Origin: Arbacia lixula
Lineage: Eukaryota; Echinodermata; Echinoidea; Arbacioida; Arbaciidae
DNA: 64,000 nt
Reading direction: 5' to 3'
NCBI GenBank assembly: GCA_963669155.1
Contig: OZ022580.1
Coordinates: forward strand, 28,294,390 to 28,358,389
Shown piece after piece: positions 41,665 through 50,812 of the stretch. The stretch's first letter is position 1. The number at the start of each line of letters is the position of its first letter. Below the pieces are notes generated by a model, which did not search any database, was not told where the DNA came from, and saw only the letters and a program-made list of their open reading frames with translations. The position numbers and the translations under genes are program-made.

Positions 41665-41800
41665 ATAATGTGAACTCAAGTTGTTAAAATGGTTGAGTGT
41701 GTGCGTGTGTGTGTATTGTGTGTGTGTGTTAATATATTTCAACTGATTATATGAATTTAATTTGTATTATTATGGAATCAAAATAAAGATCATTAAAAAA
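41665..41800 (+). mobile_element. Target flank copy plus 3'-tail fragment of the same LINE family
   Basis: 41665-41730 (TAATGTGAACTCAAGTTGTT, then TG-rich) is nearly repeated at 50198-50266 on the far side of the LINE, as a target duplication would be. 41735-41800 ends ATGGAATCAAAATAAAG, a short spacer, then an A-run and (TG)n. This matches the 3' terminus of the full LINE (50096-50140). A 5'-truncated earlier insertion seems to precede the full-length copy head to tail. Confidence 0.6.
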
Positions 41801-41912
41801 AAAGTGTGTATGTGTGTGTATGTGTGTGTGTGTGTGTGTGCGACTACGCACAAGCCCCACAGCCCTAGCTACGAAAAAAAGCAGTCCGACGGAAACTCAT
41901 ACTGCCACAGAA

Positions 41913-42620
41913 ATGGAAGCCGTTTTGGAAAAACAGTCAAGTATTATGCTCACGAAATTAAGCCAGATTGAAGATGGGCTGCGAAAGGAAATACGTGGTG
42001 CTGGGGAGCAGATCCTGAAAATGAACGGAAAGATAACGGAAATCATAGACGCTTTGAAGTTCAATACAGCAGAGGTCGAAGAGCTGAAAAAAGAAACCAT
42101 ACCAAGAATAGAAAAGGAGTTATTGGAAAACAAAAAAGAACTGCAGAAGGAAGTTGAAAGGCTACAAGTTTACGTGGCACGAGAAAACTTAGTATTCCAC
42201 GGAGTAAAGGAGGAGGAACGTGAAGACACACAGGAGGTGGTACGGAGATTTTTGAGGGAGAAGATGAAATTAGACGAGCAAGAAGTGGATAACATCGAGT
42301 TTCAGAGGTGCCATCGTGTCTCCGGAGCAGTTAAACCAAGAGCGATAAAGGTGAGAGTTCTTCGTTTTCCGGACAAACTTACCATCATGGCCAACGCCTT
42401 CAACCTGAGGGGAACGAAGAGTGCGGTGACGGATGACTTACCCTTTAGCGTAAGGAGAGAGAGGAAAGCACAGTTGGAGGTTCTAAAGGAAGCGAAAAAA
42501 GCGGGAATGAAGGCCAGTTTTTCCAGACAGGATCCGACGAAGCTATATATCGAAGGAAAGCACCTGGAGAGAAAGGATCAACAAAGGTTTCTTGAGAAGC
42601 TGAAAGCACGTGACCAGTAA
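41913..42620 (+). CDS. LINE ORF1 protein, L1-ORF1p-like RNA-binding protein (235 aa)
   Basis: The frame opens upstream inside the TG microsatellite. The ATG at 41913 (MEAVLEKQSSIML) is the plausible start, because the earlier residues are Cys/Val translated from (TG)n. Residues 1-90 are Glu/Lys/Leu-rich and heptad-like, consistent with the trimerising coiled coil of L1 ORF1p. Residues 90-165 carry ARENLVFHGVKEEE, IEFQRCHRV and RAIKVRVLRFPDK, which match the RRM-type core. The C-terminal 70 residues are basic (SVRRERKAQLEVLKEAKKAG), like the L1 C-terminal domain. The role is binding element RNA in the RNP. The protein is shorter than human L1 ORF1p (about 338 aa), mainly because its coiled coil is shorter. 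Confidence 0.85.
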   Translation: MEAVLEKQSSIMLTKLSQIEDGLRKEIRGAGEQILKMNGKITEIIDALKFNTAEVEELKKETIPRIEKELLENKKELQKEVERLQVYVARENLVFHGVKEEEREDTQEVVRRFLREKMKLDEQEVDNIEFQRCHRVSGAVKPRAIKVRVLRFPDKLTIMANAFNLRGTKSAVTDDLPFSVRRERKAQLEVLKEAKKAGMKASFSRQDPTKLYIEGKHLERKDQQRFLEKLKARDQ

Positions 42621-45600
42621 GTGGAAAGCGGTCTTGGAAAGATATATAAGAAGTGAAAGGAAAACAAATCTTGGATTGGAGAAAGTATCTCAATTAACCT
42701 GCAATTCAAAGTAAAAAGTTAATTTTGAAAAGGAAAAAAAAGCGGCAAAATATGAAAAACTATTTTGTTTAATTTGAAAGGAATCGAGCCTGATGTACAT
42801 GTATATAACGGATGATTTACGAGCTTACCAATTACCACTCAGCGTGCGGAAAGCACAACTGGAGGTTCTAAGGGCGACAAAACAAATATAAGCATGAATG
42901 ATCGGCGTTCATATTTCCAGACAGGATCGGGCAAAGTTGTATACTGAAAGAGAGCATCGTGAACTGATAGTGCACCGAAATCGAGCCTTAAGACGTTGAG
43001 AGCACTTTACCATACAGGAAAAACAAGAAATACGAATTATAGAAATGTCTGGAGATCCTGAAGAGCCTGACCTGTATTTCATTTCAGAGTAAAGAAATGT
43101 TATGCAAAAGAAATTTAGTGTGTGAAACAATATATTGTTTGCTGTATACATACATGAAAGAGAGTCATCTCGAATAATTTGCAATTTCAATGCATGAAGC
43201 AAATTACCTTAACAGAGAGAGAGAGATACAATGTTGGTTAGTGTAGGGGGAAAAAGCAAATTGTGCACCTTTTGTTGATTATGGAATATGCAAATTAAAG
43301 ATAAGTAAACATAAAAATCAAACAAATATAGAGATTGGTTAATTTCAGAAAAAAACAATAAAAGCTGCTCCTTTTGTTGATTATTGAATAAGCAAAATAC
43401 AAATGAGAAAAACAAAAGAGCGAGAGAAAGAGAAGAAAAAAAAAACTCTCCTTTGGGTCATTTGGTACATGTATGATACAGATTTAAGAAGTTTTATAAT
43501 ATGTGGATGTTTTAAGTTCACTATGCCTGTGCACTGCAGTGTAGTATTTAAATCTGTTGTAATTTGAAATAATTTTGTATCAAATCATATCAAAAATATG
43601 TATTCTCTTTCTTTTCTTGTACATGTACTTGTACAAAGGAATGTGGAACAAGTCGTCTATGAATTAATTCATGAGTTGGTTCCATCGGTAAACAGGCCTA
43701 TTCAAATTTCAAAGCATACGCACAGGCCAGACTCTCAAATGATGTACTGAATGTAATCGTGTGTCTTTGGGATACAGTGCATGTGCGAGGTAGTCTTTCG
43801 TCTGAGAGGTGGGGCGGGGTCGGGTCCCAAATGTCAAAAGATAAGATTTTCGCAAAATGCACCTTACACTAGCATTCAGTCTTAATCAATTTAAACTTTT
43901 TTAATCTGATGACAGTTAATGTGAAGACAAAAATTCAATTTTGATTCAAGCTGGAAGATAATCTAGTAATTTATATTTGGGACGCGATCTGTCGCACACA
44001 TCTGTATAAGTGTTTATTGTAAGCAGGTAGATTTGCCTTAATGCAGGTTTGTCGAATATTCATAGTTTGGGCTACAGTTGGAAAGGGTATATTTGAATTT
44101 TAGATTTTGAACCATACCAAGCTTTCAATGCATTACGAGCAGTGGTGTTTCTTTTCTTTTTTTTGGTTATTATGTACATTGTTTAGTGTTAAAGTGTGAT
44201 ATTCTAAAAGTGCCACTGGAATGTACTTGTTAGGTATAATGAAGGTCTTTCAAGACATTAGACTTCTTTTATTTAGTATGAGGAAGGAATTCAAAATATC
44301 AGACTTCTTTTCAACATTCACAAGAAGTCACTGGTATGTATCTGTTTGACTATAATGAAGGTCTTTCAAAATATCAGGCTTGTTTCCATTGGACAGACTG
44401 TAAAGGATTACATAATTTGGGATGATTGAGGTCGGTGTTTGGGTGGGTCTTTATATCCACCTTAATTTGTACCCCTTAAGTTAGTGTCAAAAGTAGAAAC
44501 TAAATGACAATGGCATGAACTGTACTAAAAGGTGTTCTGGCTTTGAAATGGCCCTGTTTCCCAGTTTCTTAAATATTTCTAGTTTGGCTACAGATGTAAA
44601 CGCAATTTTTTTTTTTTTGAACAATGCCAGACTTGTTTGACGTAATGTAGGTCTTTCAAAATACCAGACTTCTATTTACTGGAAATACCTTAAAGGGTCA
44701 CATAATTTAGGATGAACGAGTTCAGTGCTAGTGTTTTGTCTCTATATCCATCTTAATATGTACCCCTTAGTGCCAAATGTAGAATCTACATAATAATTGC
44801 ATGACCTACATGTGCCAAAGGTGGTTCGGCTTTGGAATGGCCCAGTTTCCCAGTTCGTTAAATATTCATAGTTTTGGCTAAAGTGGTGTATGAGTCGTTT
44901 TTCAATTCAAACTTTGAACAATGCCAGACTATCAAAATGCAGTACGGGCCAGTTGGCGTGTTTTGGTGTTGTACATTGTTTAGTGTTAATGTGTAATATT
45001 CCAAGGGTGCAACTGGAATGTACTTGTTTAAAATAATGCATGTATTGCGAAATATCTACCTTCTTTTCATTGTAAAGACCTTAAAGAGTTATACAATTTA
45101 GGGTGAATGAGGTCAGTGTTTGTGTTATGCCTCTATATCCACCTCAATGATTATGTATCCCTTAATGCGATATGTAGAATTTAATTGACAGTTGCATGAC
45201 CTGTGCTCAAAGGTGGCGTGGCTTTTGAATTGCCCAGATTCCCAGTTCATTAAATATGCATGGTTTTGGCTACAGTGCAGAAAGGCTCTTCTTAAATTTA
45301 AATTGAATAAGGCAAGAATTTCAAAATGAAGTACGGGCTAGTGGCGCGCTTTGGGTGTAGTATATTGTTTAATGTTAAAGCGAAATAAGTGTTTAATATT
45401 CAAAACGTGCCACCGGAATGTACTTGTTTAGAATAATGAATGTCTTGCAAAATATCAGGCTTCAGTTTCACAGGAAAAACCTTAAAGGGTTACCTAATCC
45501 TAGGGTGGATGAGGTCATGCTTTGAGTTTTATCTATATATCTATTTCAATATGTAGAATCCAATTGATCTGATTTTGGAGTTTTGTTTTTCTATTATCCA

Positions 45601-45887
45601 CTTATAGCTTATCAGCGTCGAATGTAACTCACATTATGTTAGGAAATGGGCGGTGCCAATGTGGCATGAGGTTAATGGGGGAAGGGGGAGGCGGAATAGT
45701 TACATGAGATTTTATTTTATTCAGAAAAGCCGAGCTACAAGGACGGGTCCTTGTGTGTGGGAAGGGAGGGGTTTGGGTGTTTGGTCCGGTGGCTGCTCGT
45801 ATTCGCGCGTCTTGAATAAATTAAGTGAACATGGAATTTTTGCTGCCAGGGAAGCTGTTTGGAATGTCTTTTTGAAAAGTGCCCATA
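42621..45887 (+). repeat. 3.3 kb inter-ORF spacer with a decayed ORF1 fragment and four ~380-bp tandem repeats
   Basis: 42807-42965 is a degraded copy of the ORF1 3' part (parent 42427-42570): GAAAGCACA...TGGAGGTTCTAA and TTTCCAGACAGGATC recur in order. From about 44049 to 45600 a unit recurs roughly four times (phases near 44049, 44570, 44860 and 45242). It contains AAATATTCATAGTTTTGGCT, ACATTGTTTAGTGTTAA, CTGGAATGTACTTGTT and GGATGAATGAGGTCAGTGTT. 45640-45860 is GC-richer and leads into ORF2. No intact frame over 100 codons lies in the spacer. Confidence 0.7.
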
Positions 45888-48800
45888 ATGGACGTTAACT
45901 TTACTTTAACTTCAGTTAATGTAAGGGGGATTAGAGATGCAACGAAAAGGGCGAGAGTTTTTGAATGGTGTAAAGAGAAAAAAAGTAACATTGTTTTTCT
46001 TCAGGAGACATATAGCACTGAGGACATTGAGGAAAAATGGAAGTCAGATTGGGGTGGCCAAGGAGTCTTCAGTCACGGCACGAATCATAGCAAAGGCGTA
46101 GCAGTTATGTTTGGGGTGGATCTAGACTTAAACATAGAATATTCCTTAATAGACAAAGAGGGCAGATACATTTTTATCAAAGGACAAATTCAGGGTGAAA
46201 AAATAATTTTGGGAAATATCTATTCTCCCACAAGAGACAAAGAACAAATGCAATGTGATTTTTTTTTAGAATTGGATAAAGTTATGTCTAGATTAGCTGA
46301 GAGCGGATACAAAATAATGATTGGAGGAGACTTTAATGTCATAATGAATACAGAATTAGATTATTATGGTTCAAGAAGAGTAATGAAAACTAAGAGTAGG
46401 GATGTGTTAATGGGTATTGTGGATAAATTTGCTCTTGTAGACATATGGCGAAAAGTAAATCTAAATAAAAAGCAATTTACATTTAGGCAAAAAAATCCAC
46501 CGGTTCAGACTAGATTAGATTACATCTTTATTTCCTCTGCATTAGAAAATAATGTGAAAAAGTGTGATATATTAGTCTCAGTTACGCCTGATCACTCTGG
46601 GATAAGGTTACTGCTCGGTGATTCTAAAGTAAATTTTTCTTTCGGAAAATCATATTGGAAATTTAACAGTAGTTTATGTTTGGATAAGGTATTTGTAGAT
46701 AAAATGAACGGCAAAATAAAAGAATTGGAGAATACCTGGGGTGGACAAATATCTAATAAGATTGTATTTTGGGACTTTGTGAAAATGAAATTAAGACAAT
46801 TTATTATCAAATACTCTAGTGAGAAGGCAAAAATAAGAAAGAATAAGATTGAAAAACTAGAAGGTGAAATTGGAGATTTAGAACATCAGTTGTTGGGAAG
46901 GCCTGTGAAGACGATAAGTGATGAAATGGACAGGAAAAAAGAGGAATTAGAACAATTATATGATTTTGTGCGACAGGGGGTTAAAGTGCGATCCCGAGCA
47001 CCATGGTCGGAAGAAGGGGAAACTAATGTGGAGTATTTTGAACAGCTTCTAAAAACTAATAAAAAAAGAAGTGTAATTTGTGAAATTTATGATAATGACA
47101 TGAAAATGAAAAAAGATGAATCTGAAATATTAAAAGTAATAAGAAATTTTTATAAAAATCTTTATGATTCAAAAGAAAATGTGGATATTAGTAAGAGCGG
47201 ATTTTTTAAAGATATACAGAAATTAAGTGAAGATAGCAAAATATATTGTGAAGGTAAAATATCAAATGCAGAATGCTATAATGCCTTAAAAGAATTAAAG
47301 GGGAACAAATCGCCTGGAAATGACGGATTTACGACAGAATTTTATACCACGTTTTGGCCGGTTTTGGGAGGTATGTTGGTTGATGCTTTGAACGCAAGTT
47401 TTGATAGAGGGTATTTATCTAGTTCACAAAGGCAAGGTGTAATAACACTTATTGCAAAGGAGGGTAAAGACAATCGCCATATTAAGAATTACAGACCAAT
47501 AACACTTTTAAATGTAGACTATAAAATTCTGTCTAAAGTATTAGCTAAAAGAATTAAAGAAGTACTGGGGGAAATCATACATTTTGATCAAGTGGGATAT
47601 ATTAACAACAGAAATATTGGGGAGGCAGTACGCCTTATAGACGACTTGTTTTTTCACTCCTTAAGCCATGACATAGGGTTTTTAGCTGCAATTGATTTTG
47701 AGAAAGCATTTGATTCGATTTCTCATCAGTTCCTTTTGCATGTCTTGAAAGCTTTTGGCTTTGGGAACACTTTCTGCTCATGGATTAAAACTATGTATAA
47801 TGACGTAAGTAGCTGCGTGATGAATGGCGGTCACTCAACTGGTTACTTTGATATCAAAAGGGGGGTAAGGCAAGGAGATCCACTCTCGCCATATTTATTT
47901 GTATTGGCCATAGAAATACTTACATTGTGCATCCGAAATGATAAGAATATTAGAGGGATTAAATTGGGTCAGAATGAAATTAAGCAAGTGTTATATGCAG
48001 ATGACATAACACTCTTTTTACAAGACAAGGAATCTATCAAAAGGGTACAACAGACTTTTGAAGCTTTTGAAAAGATTAGTGGTTTAAAAGTTAATAAGGA
48101 AAAAACAAATCTTGTGTGCTTGGGTAAAGAATCTGAAATACCCGGGGAGCAATTGTTTGGGAATTGGATAGAAGAAGTGAAAATATTAGGGATATATTTT
48201 ACACGAAATCTAAAACGGAAAGAGGATTTAAATTACAAAGAGATATTAAGCAAAATAAAACGACTGGTAGGATGGTGGAAGCAAAGGGATCTTACAATAA
48301 TGGGTAAGATTCAACTGTTGAAGACTTATGTTTTGTCCAAATTCAATTATGTCTCTTCTCTCATCACTGTTCCAAAACTCATTCTGGAAGAAGTAGAACG
48401 TATTTCCTTTGATTTCATTTGGGGTGGAAAGGACAGAATAAAAAGGAAAATTTTATATCAGGATTACGGGTTTGGGGGTGTTAGAATGACAAATTATGAA
48501 ACATTTATAAAAACTCAAAGGGTTATGTGGCTTAAACGGCTAATATATGGAGATAACTTGTCAGGATGGAAGATTTGTTTTGAATATTTCTGCAGGTCAA
48601 TAGGGGGAAGGTTCATATTTCTATGTGATTACGATATGAATAAACTGAATTTGAATAACCTGCCACCTTTCTATAGAGAAATTCTAAAGGTCTGGCAAGA
48701 ATTGGATAAATGTAGACACTTTGAAGAAAATAAACATAATCCCATTCTTTTCAATAATAGACATATTTGCATAAGAAACAAAATGATATTTGATGAGGAT

Positions 48801-49625
48801 CTATGGAAGAAAGGGGTTATTCAAATAGATGATATAACTAATGGAAAAGAAATCAAACCATGTTCTCATTTTTTTAATTTAGGAATTGAAAGCAAAGGAC
48901 TATTTAACATTCTTGATTTGTTTAAAGCCATTCCTGATGATTGGAAAACAGGAGAACATATGCAAGTTGATATTCATAATTTTGGCATAAGATTAAACAT
49001 AGAAGGACAAATAGGTCAATTATCTAACTTAAAATCTAGAAAATTGTACAATTACTTCATTAAAACATTTCAGGAAGAATATGATTTACAAGTGCGAGAT
49101 GGATATAATCAATATAACTATAATAAGGAAGAAATTAAGGATATATTTTTAAGACCGAGAAGGGCAGTCATTTGTTGTAAGCATAGAGAATTTCAATTTA
49201 AGTTATTACATGGGGCCCTATATACTAAGGATCACCTCTTTAGATTTGGATTTGTAGCTGATAAATTGTGTTCCTTTTGTAAAAAGGAGGATGAGACATA
49301 TTCACACCTTTTTCTGTTTTGTGCACACGTTCAAAGAATTTGGCAAGAAATTACAAATAGATTGAATTTGAAGGAATTAGACATCAATAACTGGAAATTA
49401 ATTTTCATAGGGATCCAAGGAAATTCTCAAAGAATAAAAATGTGCAATTCCATTATCCTTATCATAAAATACATCATATATTTTTCGAGAACAAAAGGAA
49501 TGCTTCCTTCCATGAACAAAATCTTAAAGATGATTTCGGACTATAAAGATAGGGAAGAGAAGTTAGCTATCAAAAGTTGTAAATTAGGTTTACACTTACA
49601 GAAATGGGAAGAATTGAACATTTAG
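45888..49625 (+). CDS. LINE ORF2: AP endonuclease, reverse transcriptase and CCHC domain (1245 aa)
   Basis: The start chosen is ATG at 45888 (MDVNFTLTSVNVRG). An in-frame GTG three codons upstream is not needed. Endonuclease: NVRG near the start, LQET at residues 38-41, GGDFNV at 146-151 and DHSGI at 235-239 supply the catalytic Asn/Glu/Asp/His set. Reverse transcriptase: KGNKSPGNDGFT near 471, NYRPITLLNVDYK, DFEKAFDS near 603, GVRQGDPLSPYLF and YADD at 703-706. C-terminus: C-x2-C-x8-H-x4-C from Cys1128. This order and the absence of RNase H identify an L1/Tx1-type ORF2. It nicks target DNA and primes reverse transcription there. No frameshift or stop is seen. Codon use is A/T-rich, unlike the host exons nearby. 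Confidence 0.95.
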   Translation: MDVNFTLTSVNVRGIRDATKRARVFEWCKEKKSNIVFLQETYSTEDIEEKWKSDWGGQGVFSHGTNHSKGVAVMFGVDLDLNIEYSLIDKEGRYIFIKGQIQGEKIILGNIYSPTRDKEQMQCDFFLELDKVMSRLAESGYKIMIGGDFNVIMNTELDYYGSRRVMKTKSRDVLMGIVDKFALVDIWRKVNLNKKQFTFRQKNPPVQTRLDYIFISSALENNVKKCDILVSVTPDHSGIRLLLGDSKVNFSFGKSYWKFNSSLCLDKVFVDKMNGKIKELENTWGGQISNKIVFWDFVKMKLRQFIIKYSSEKAKIRKNKIEKLEGEIGDLEHQLLGRPVKTISDEMDRKKEELEQLYDFVRQGVKVRSRAPWSEEGETNVEYFEQLLKTNKKRSVICEIYDNDMKMKKDESEILKVIRNFYKNLYDSKENVDISKSGFFKDIQKLSEDSKIYCEGKISNAECYNALKELKGNKSPGNDGFTTEFYTTFWPVLGGMLVDALNASFDRGYLSSSQRQGVITLIAKEGKDNRHIKNYRPITLLNVDYKILSKVLAKRIKEVLGEIIHFDQVGYINNRNIGEAVRLIDDLFFHSLSHDIGFLAAIDFEKAFDSISHQFLLHVLKAFGFGNTFCSWIKTMYNDVSSCVMNGGHSTGYFDIKRGVRQGDPLSPYLFVLAIEILTLCIRNDKNIRGIKLGQNEIKQVLYADDITLFLQDKESIKRVQQTFEAFEKISGLKVNKEKTNLVCLGKESEIPGEQLFGNWIEEVKILGIYFTRNLKRKEDLNYKEILSKIKRLVGWWKQRDLTIMGKIQLLKTYVLSKFNYVSSLITVPKLILEEVERISFDFIWGGKDRIKRKILYQDYGFGGVRMTNYETFIKTQRVMWLKRLIYGDNLSGWKICFEYFCRSIGGRFIFLCDYDMNKLNLNNLPPFYREILKVWQELDKCRHFEENKHNPILFNNRHICIRNKMIFDEDLWKKGVIQIDDITNGKEIKPCSHFFNLGIESKGLFNILDLFKAIPDDWKTGEHMQVDIHNFGIRLNIEGQIGQLSNLKSRKLYNYFIKTFQEEYDLQVRDGYNQYNYNKEEIKDIFLRPRRAVICCKHREFQFKLLHGALYTKDHLFRFGFVADKLCSFCKKEDETYSHLFLFCAHVQRIWQEITNRLNLKELDINNWKLIFIGIQGNSQRIKMCNSIILIIKYIIYFSRTKGMLPSMNKILKMISDYKDREEKLAIKSCKLGLHLQKWEELNI

Positions 49626-49871
49626 AGGACTTATAGCATTTGTATTTTCTTATTTGTTCTGGGTGGTTACCCTTCTAAAAATCCTTCTAAATATCCATAA
49701 CATCTAGAGAACTTATAGCATTTATATTTTCTTACCCTTCTAAATATCCATAATGCTCGCCTGACAGCATCAGTTCCATTTCCGTATTTCTTGAGCGCGT
49801 GAGGGATGGGGGCAGTTACACCGGACACGGGGGGGGGGGGGGGGGGGGGGGGGGGGGAGGGTGGACTTGTT

Positions 49872-49906
<35 letters not shown>

Positions 49907-50137
49907 TGGGGGTGGATATGTTCGGGGGGGGGGGGTATCAGAAAAGATTTCAATCTTATGGAATTGTTTTATTATCATTTATACATATAATTATAATTAT
50001 TTTATAGGAATATGATTTATGTTTATCGAATCATAGAAATATTACTTTTATGTATTTGTTATTGTATGTTATAAATTGATATTGTTTATTTTATCATGGA
50101 ATGAAATCAAATAAAGAATATGGAAAAACAAAAAAAA
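49626..50137 (+). other. LINE 3' UTR with poly-G/poly-T tract and A-rich tail
   Basis: A short direct repeat of CTTCTAAATATCCATAA-type sequence (49675-49755) is followed by a run of about 28 G with one A, then about 24 T (49830-49893), then a second G-run at 49925. The element ends ATCAAATAAAGAATATGG plus an A-run at about 50130. Confidence 0.6.
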
Positions 50138-50472
50138 AGTGTGTGTATGTGTGTTGTGCGTGTGCGTGTGCGTGCGTACGCGCGCGCGTGTAAACTTAAT
50201 GTGAACTTAAGTTGTTAAAATGGTTGAGTGTGTGCGTGTGTATGTATGTGTGTGTATTTTGTGTGTGCGCGCGCGCGTGTGTGTGTGTGTGTGTGTGTGT
50301 GCGTGTGTGTGTGCGTGTGTGTGTGTGTGTGTGTGCGTGTGCGTGTGCGTGCGTACGCGCGCGCGTGTTACGTAATGTGAGGGTCCAAACGGGTTCGGCA
50401 TAATTTTTGGCCATTTAGCATAATTTCGCTGCTCTCCTGGCATAATTCGATTTTTTTCACTGGTCACACTGG
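50138..50472. repeat. TG/CG microsatellite and duplicated target flank right of the LINE
   Basis: A TG-rich tract ending GCGTGCGTACGCGCGCGCGT occurs twice (50157-50192 and 50333-50371). Between them is the second copy of the target flank (50198-50266). 50395-50450 holds three GCATAATT words matching those at 39868-39960. Confidence 0.65.
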
Positions 50473-50812
50473 TGACGGCCCAGCCCCAGCTAGGAAGGCG
50501 ACTGGCACTGTGTCTGTGACTGTTGCGAAATTTTTCTGGCTTTAGGACTGAACTTACACCATCATTGCCAGAACTCCAGAAGAAGAATCTGATAAAAGTA
50601 AAAGTAATAATATGCTTCATATTCTGCGAGTGTGACTGTGTGAGTGAATTAATTTCAGGCCAGACCGACAACAAACGGGCACCTTTCCCATCTGACTTTT
50701 CTGACTAGCTTCAATCCCACTCATTCACGATTCTGCGGGACTACGCAGTACGGGTCTCTATCTCTAACTGTCCCAAGTGATTCTTCATGGTTTGACGTCA
50801 GCAGATATCATC
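50473..50812 (+). promoter_or_regulatory. Region 5' of EIF2D start codon
   Basis: About 340 bp between the inserted DNA and the EIF2D ATG. It must hold the leader and proximal promoter unless the mobile DNA now supplies the promoter. I see no clear TATA box. A short upstream ATG at 50611 opens a brief frame that ends before the start codon. Transcription start unknown. Confidence 0.35.

Larger units (their letters stand above)
41840..50137 (+). mobile_element. Full-length Tx1/L1-type non-LTR retrotransposon inserted in a (TG)n tract
   Basis: The element starts right after (TG)n at about 41840. It has ORF1 (41913-42620), a long spacer, ORF2 (45888-49625), a 3' UTR of about 0.5 kb and an A-rich tail followed again by TG repeats. 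ORF2 has endonuclease, reverse transcriptase and a C-terminal CCHC motif, all in one open frame. This suggests a recent or constrained copy. Family knowledge: some Tx1-clade elements insert into defined microsatellites. The 3.3 kb between ORF1 and ORF2 is abnormal, since L1-type ORFs usually lie within about 100 bp or overlap. Confidence 0.85.
39851..50472. mobile_element. Composite insertion between NIPBL and EIF2D, possibly a hAT-like element hosting a LINE
   Basis: GTGACGGCC occurs at 39842-39850 and again at 50472-50480, consistent with an 8-9 bp target duplication. Just inside, the left edge begins AACGTTGCCAGAACTGGCAT. The reverse complement of the right edge begins CCAGTGTGACCAGTGA. 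Both resemble loose hAT-type termini, and both are followed by several GGCATAATT or GCATAATT words (39868-39960 and 50395-50450). The interior contains degenerate tandem repeats, homopolymers and the LINE. No hAT transposase frame is visible, so the outer element would be non-autonomous. The edges are inferred. Confidence 0.4.

Noticed and set aside
41814-41912. Upstream N-terminal extension of LINE ORF1
   Set aside because: It is translated from the TG microsatellite; the ATG at 41913 starts the recognisable protein.
45879-45887. ORF2 start at the GTG codon
   Set aside because: An ATG nine bases later leads directly into the endonuclease; a non-ATG start is not needed.
50207-50674. His/Thr-repeat frame
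   Set aside because: Translation of the TG/CG microsatellite.
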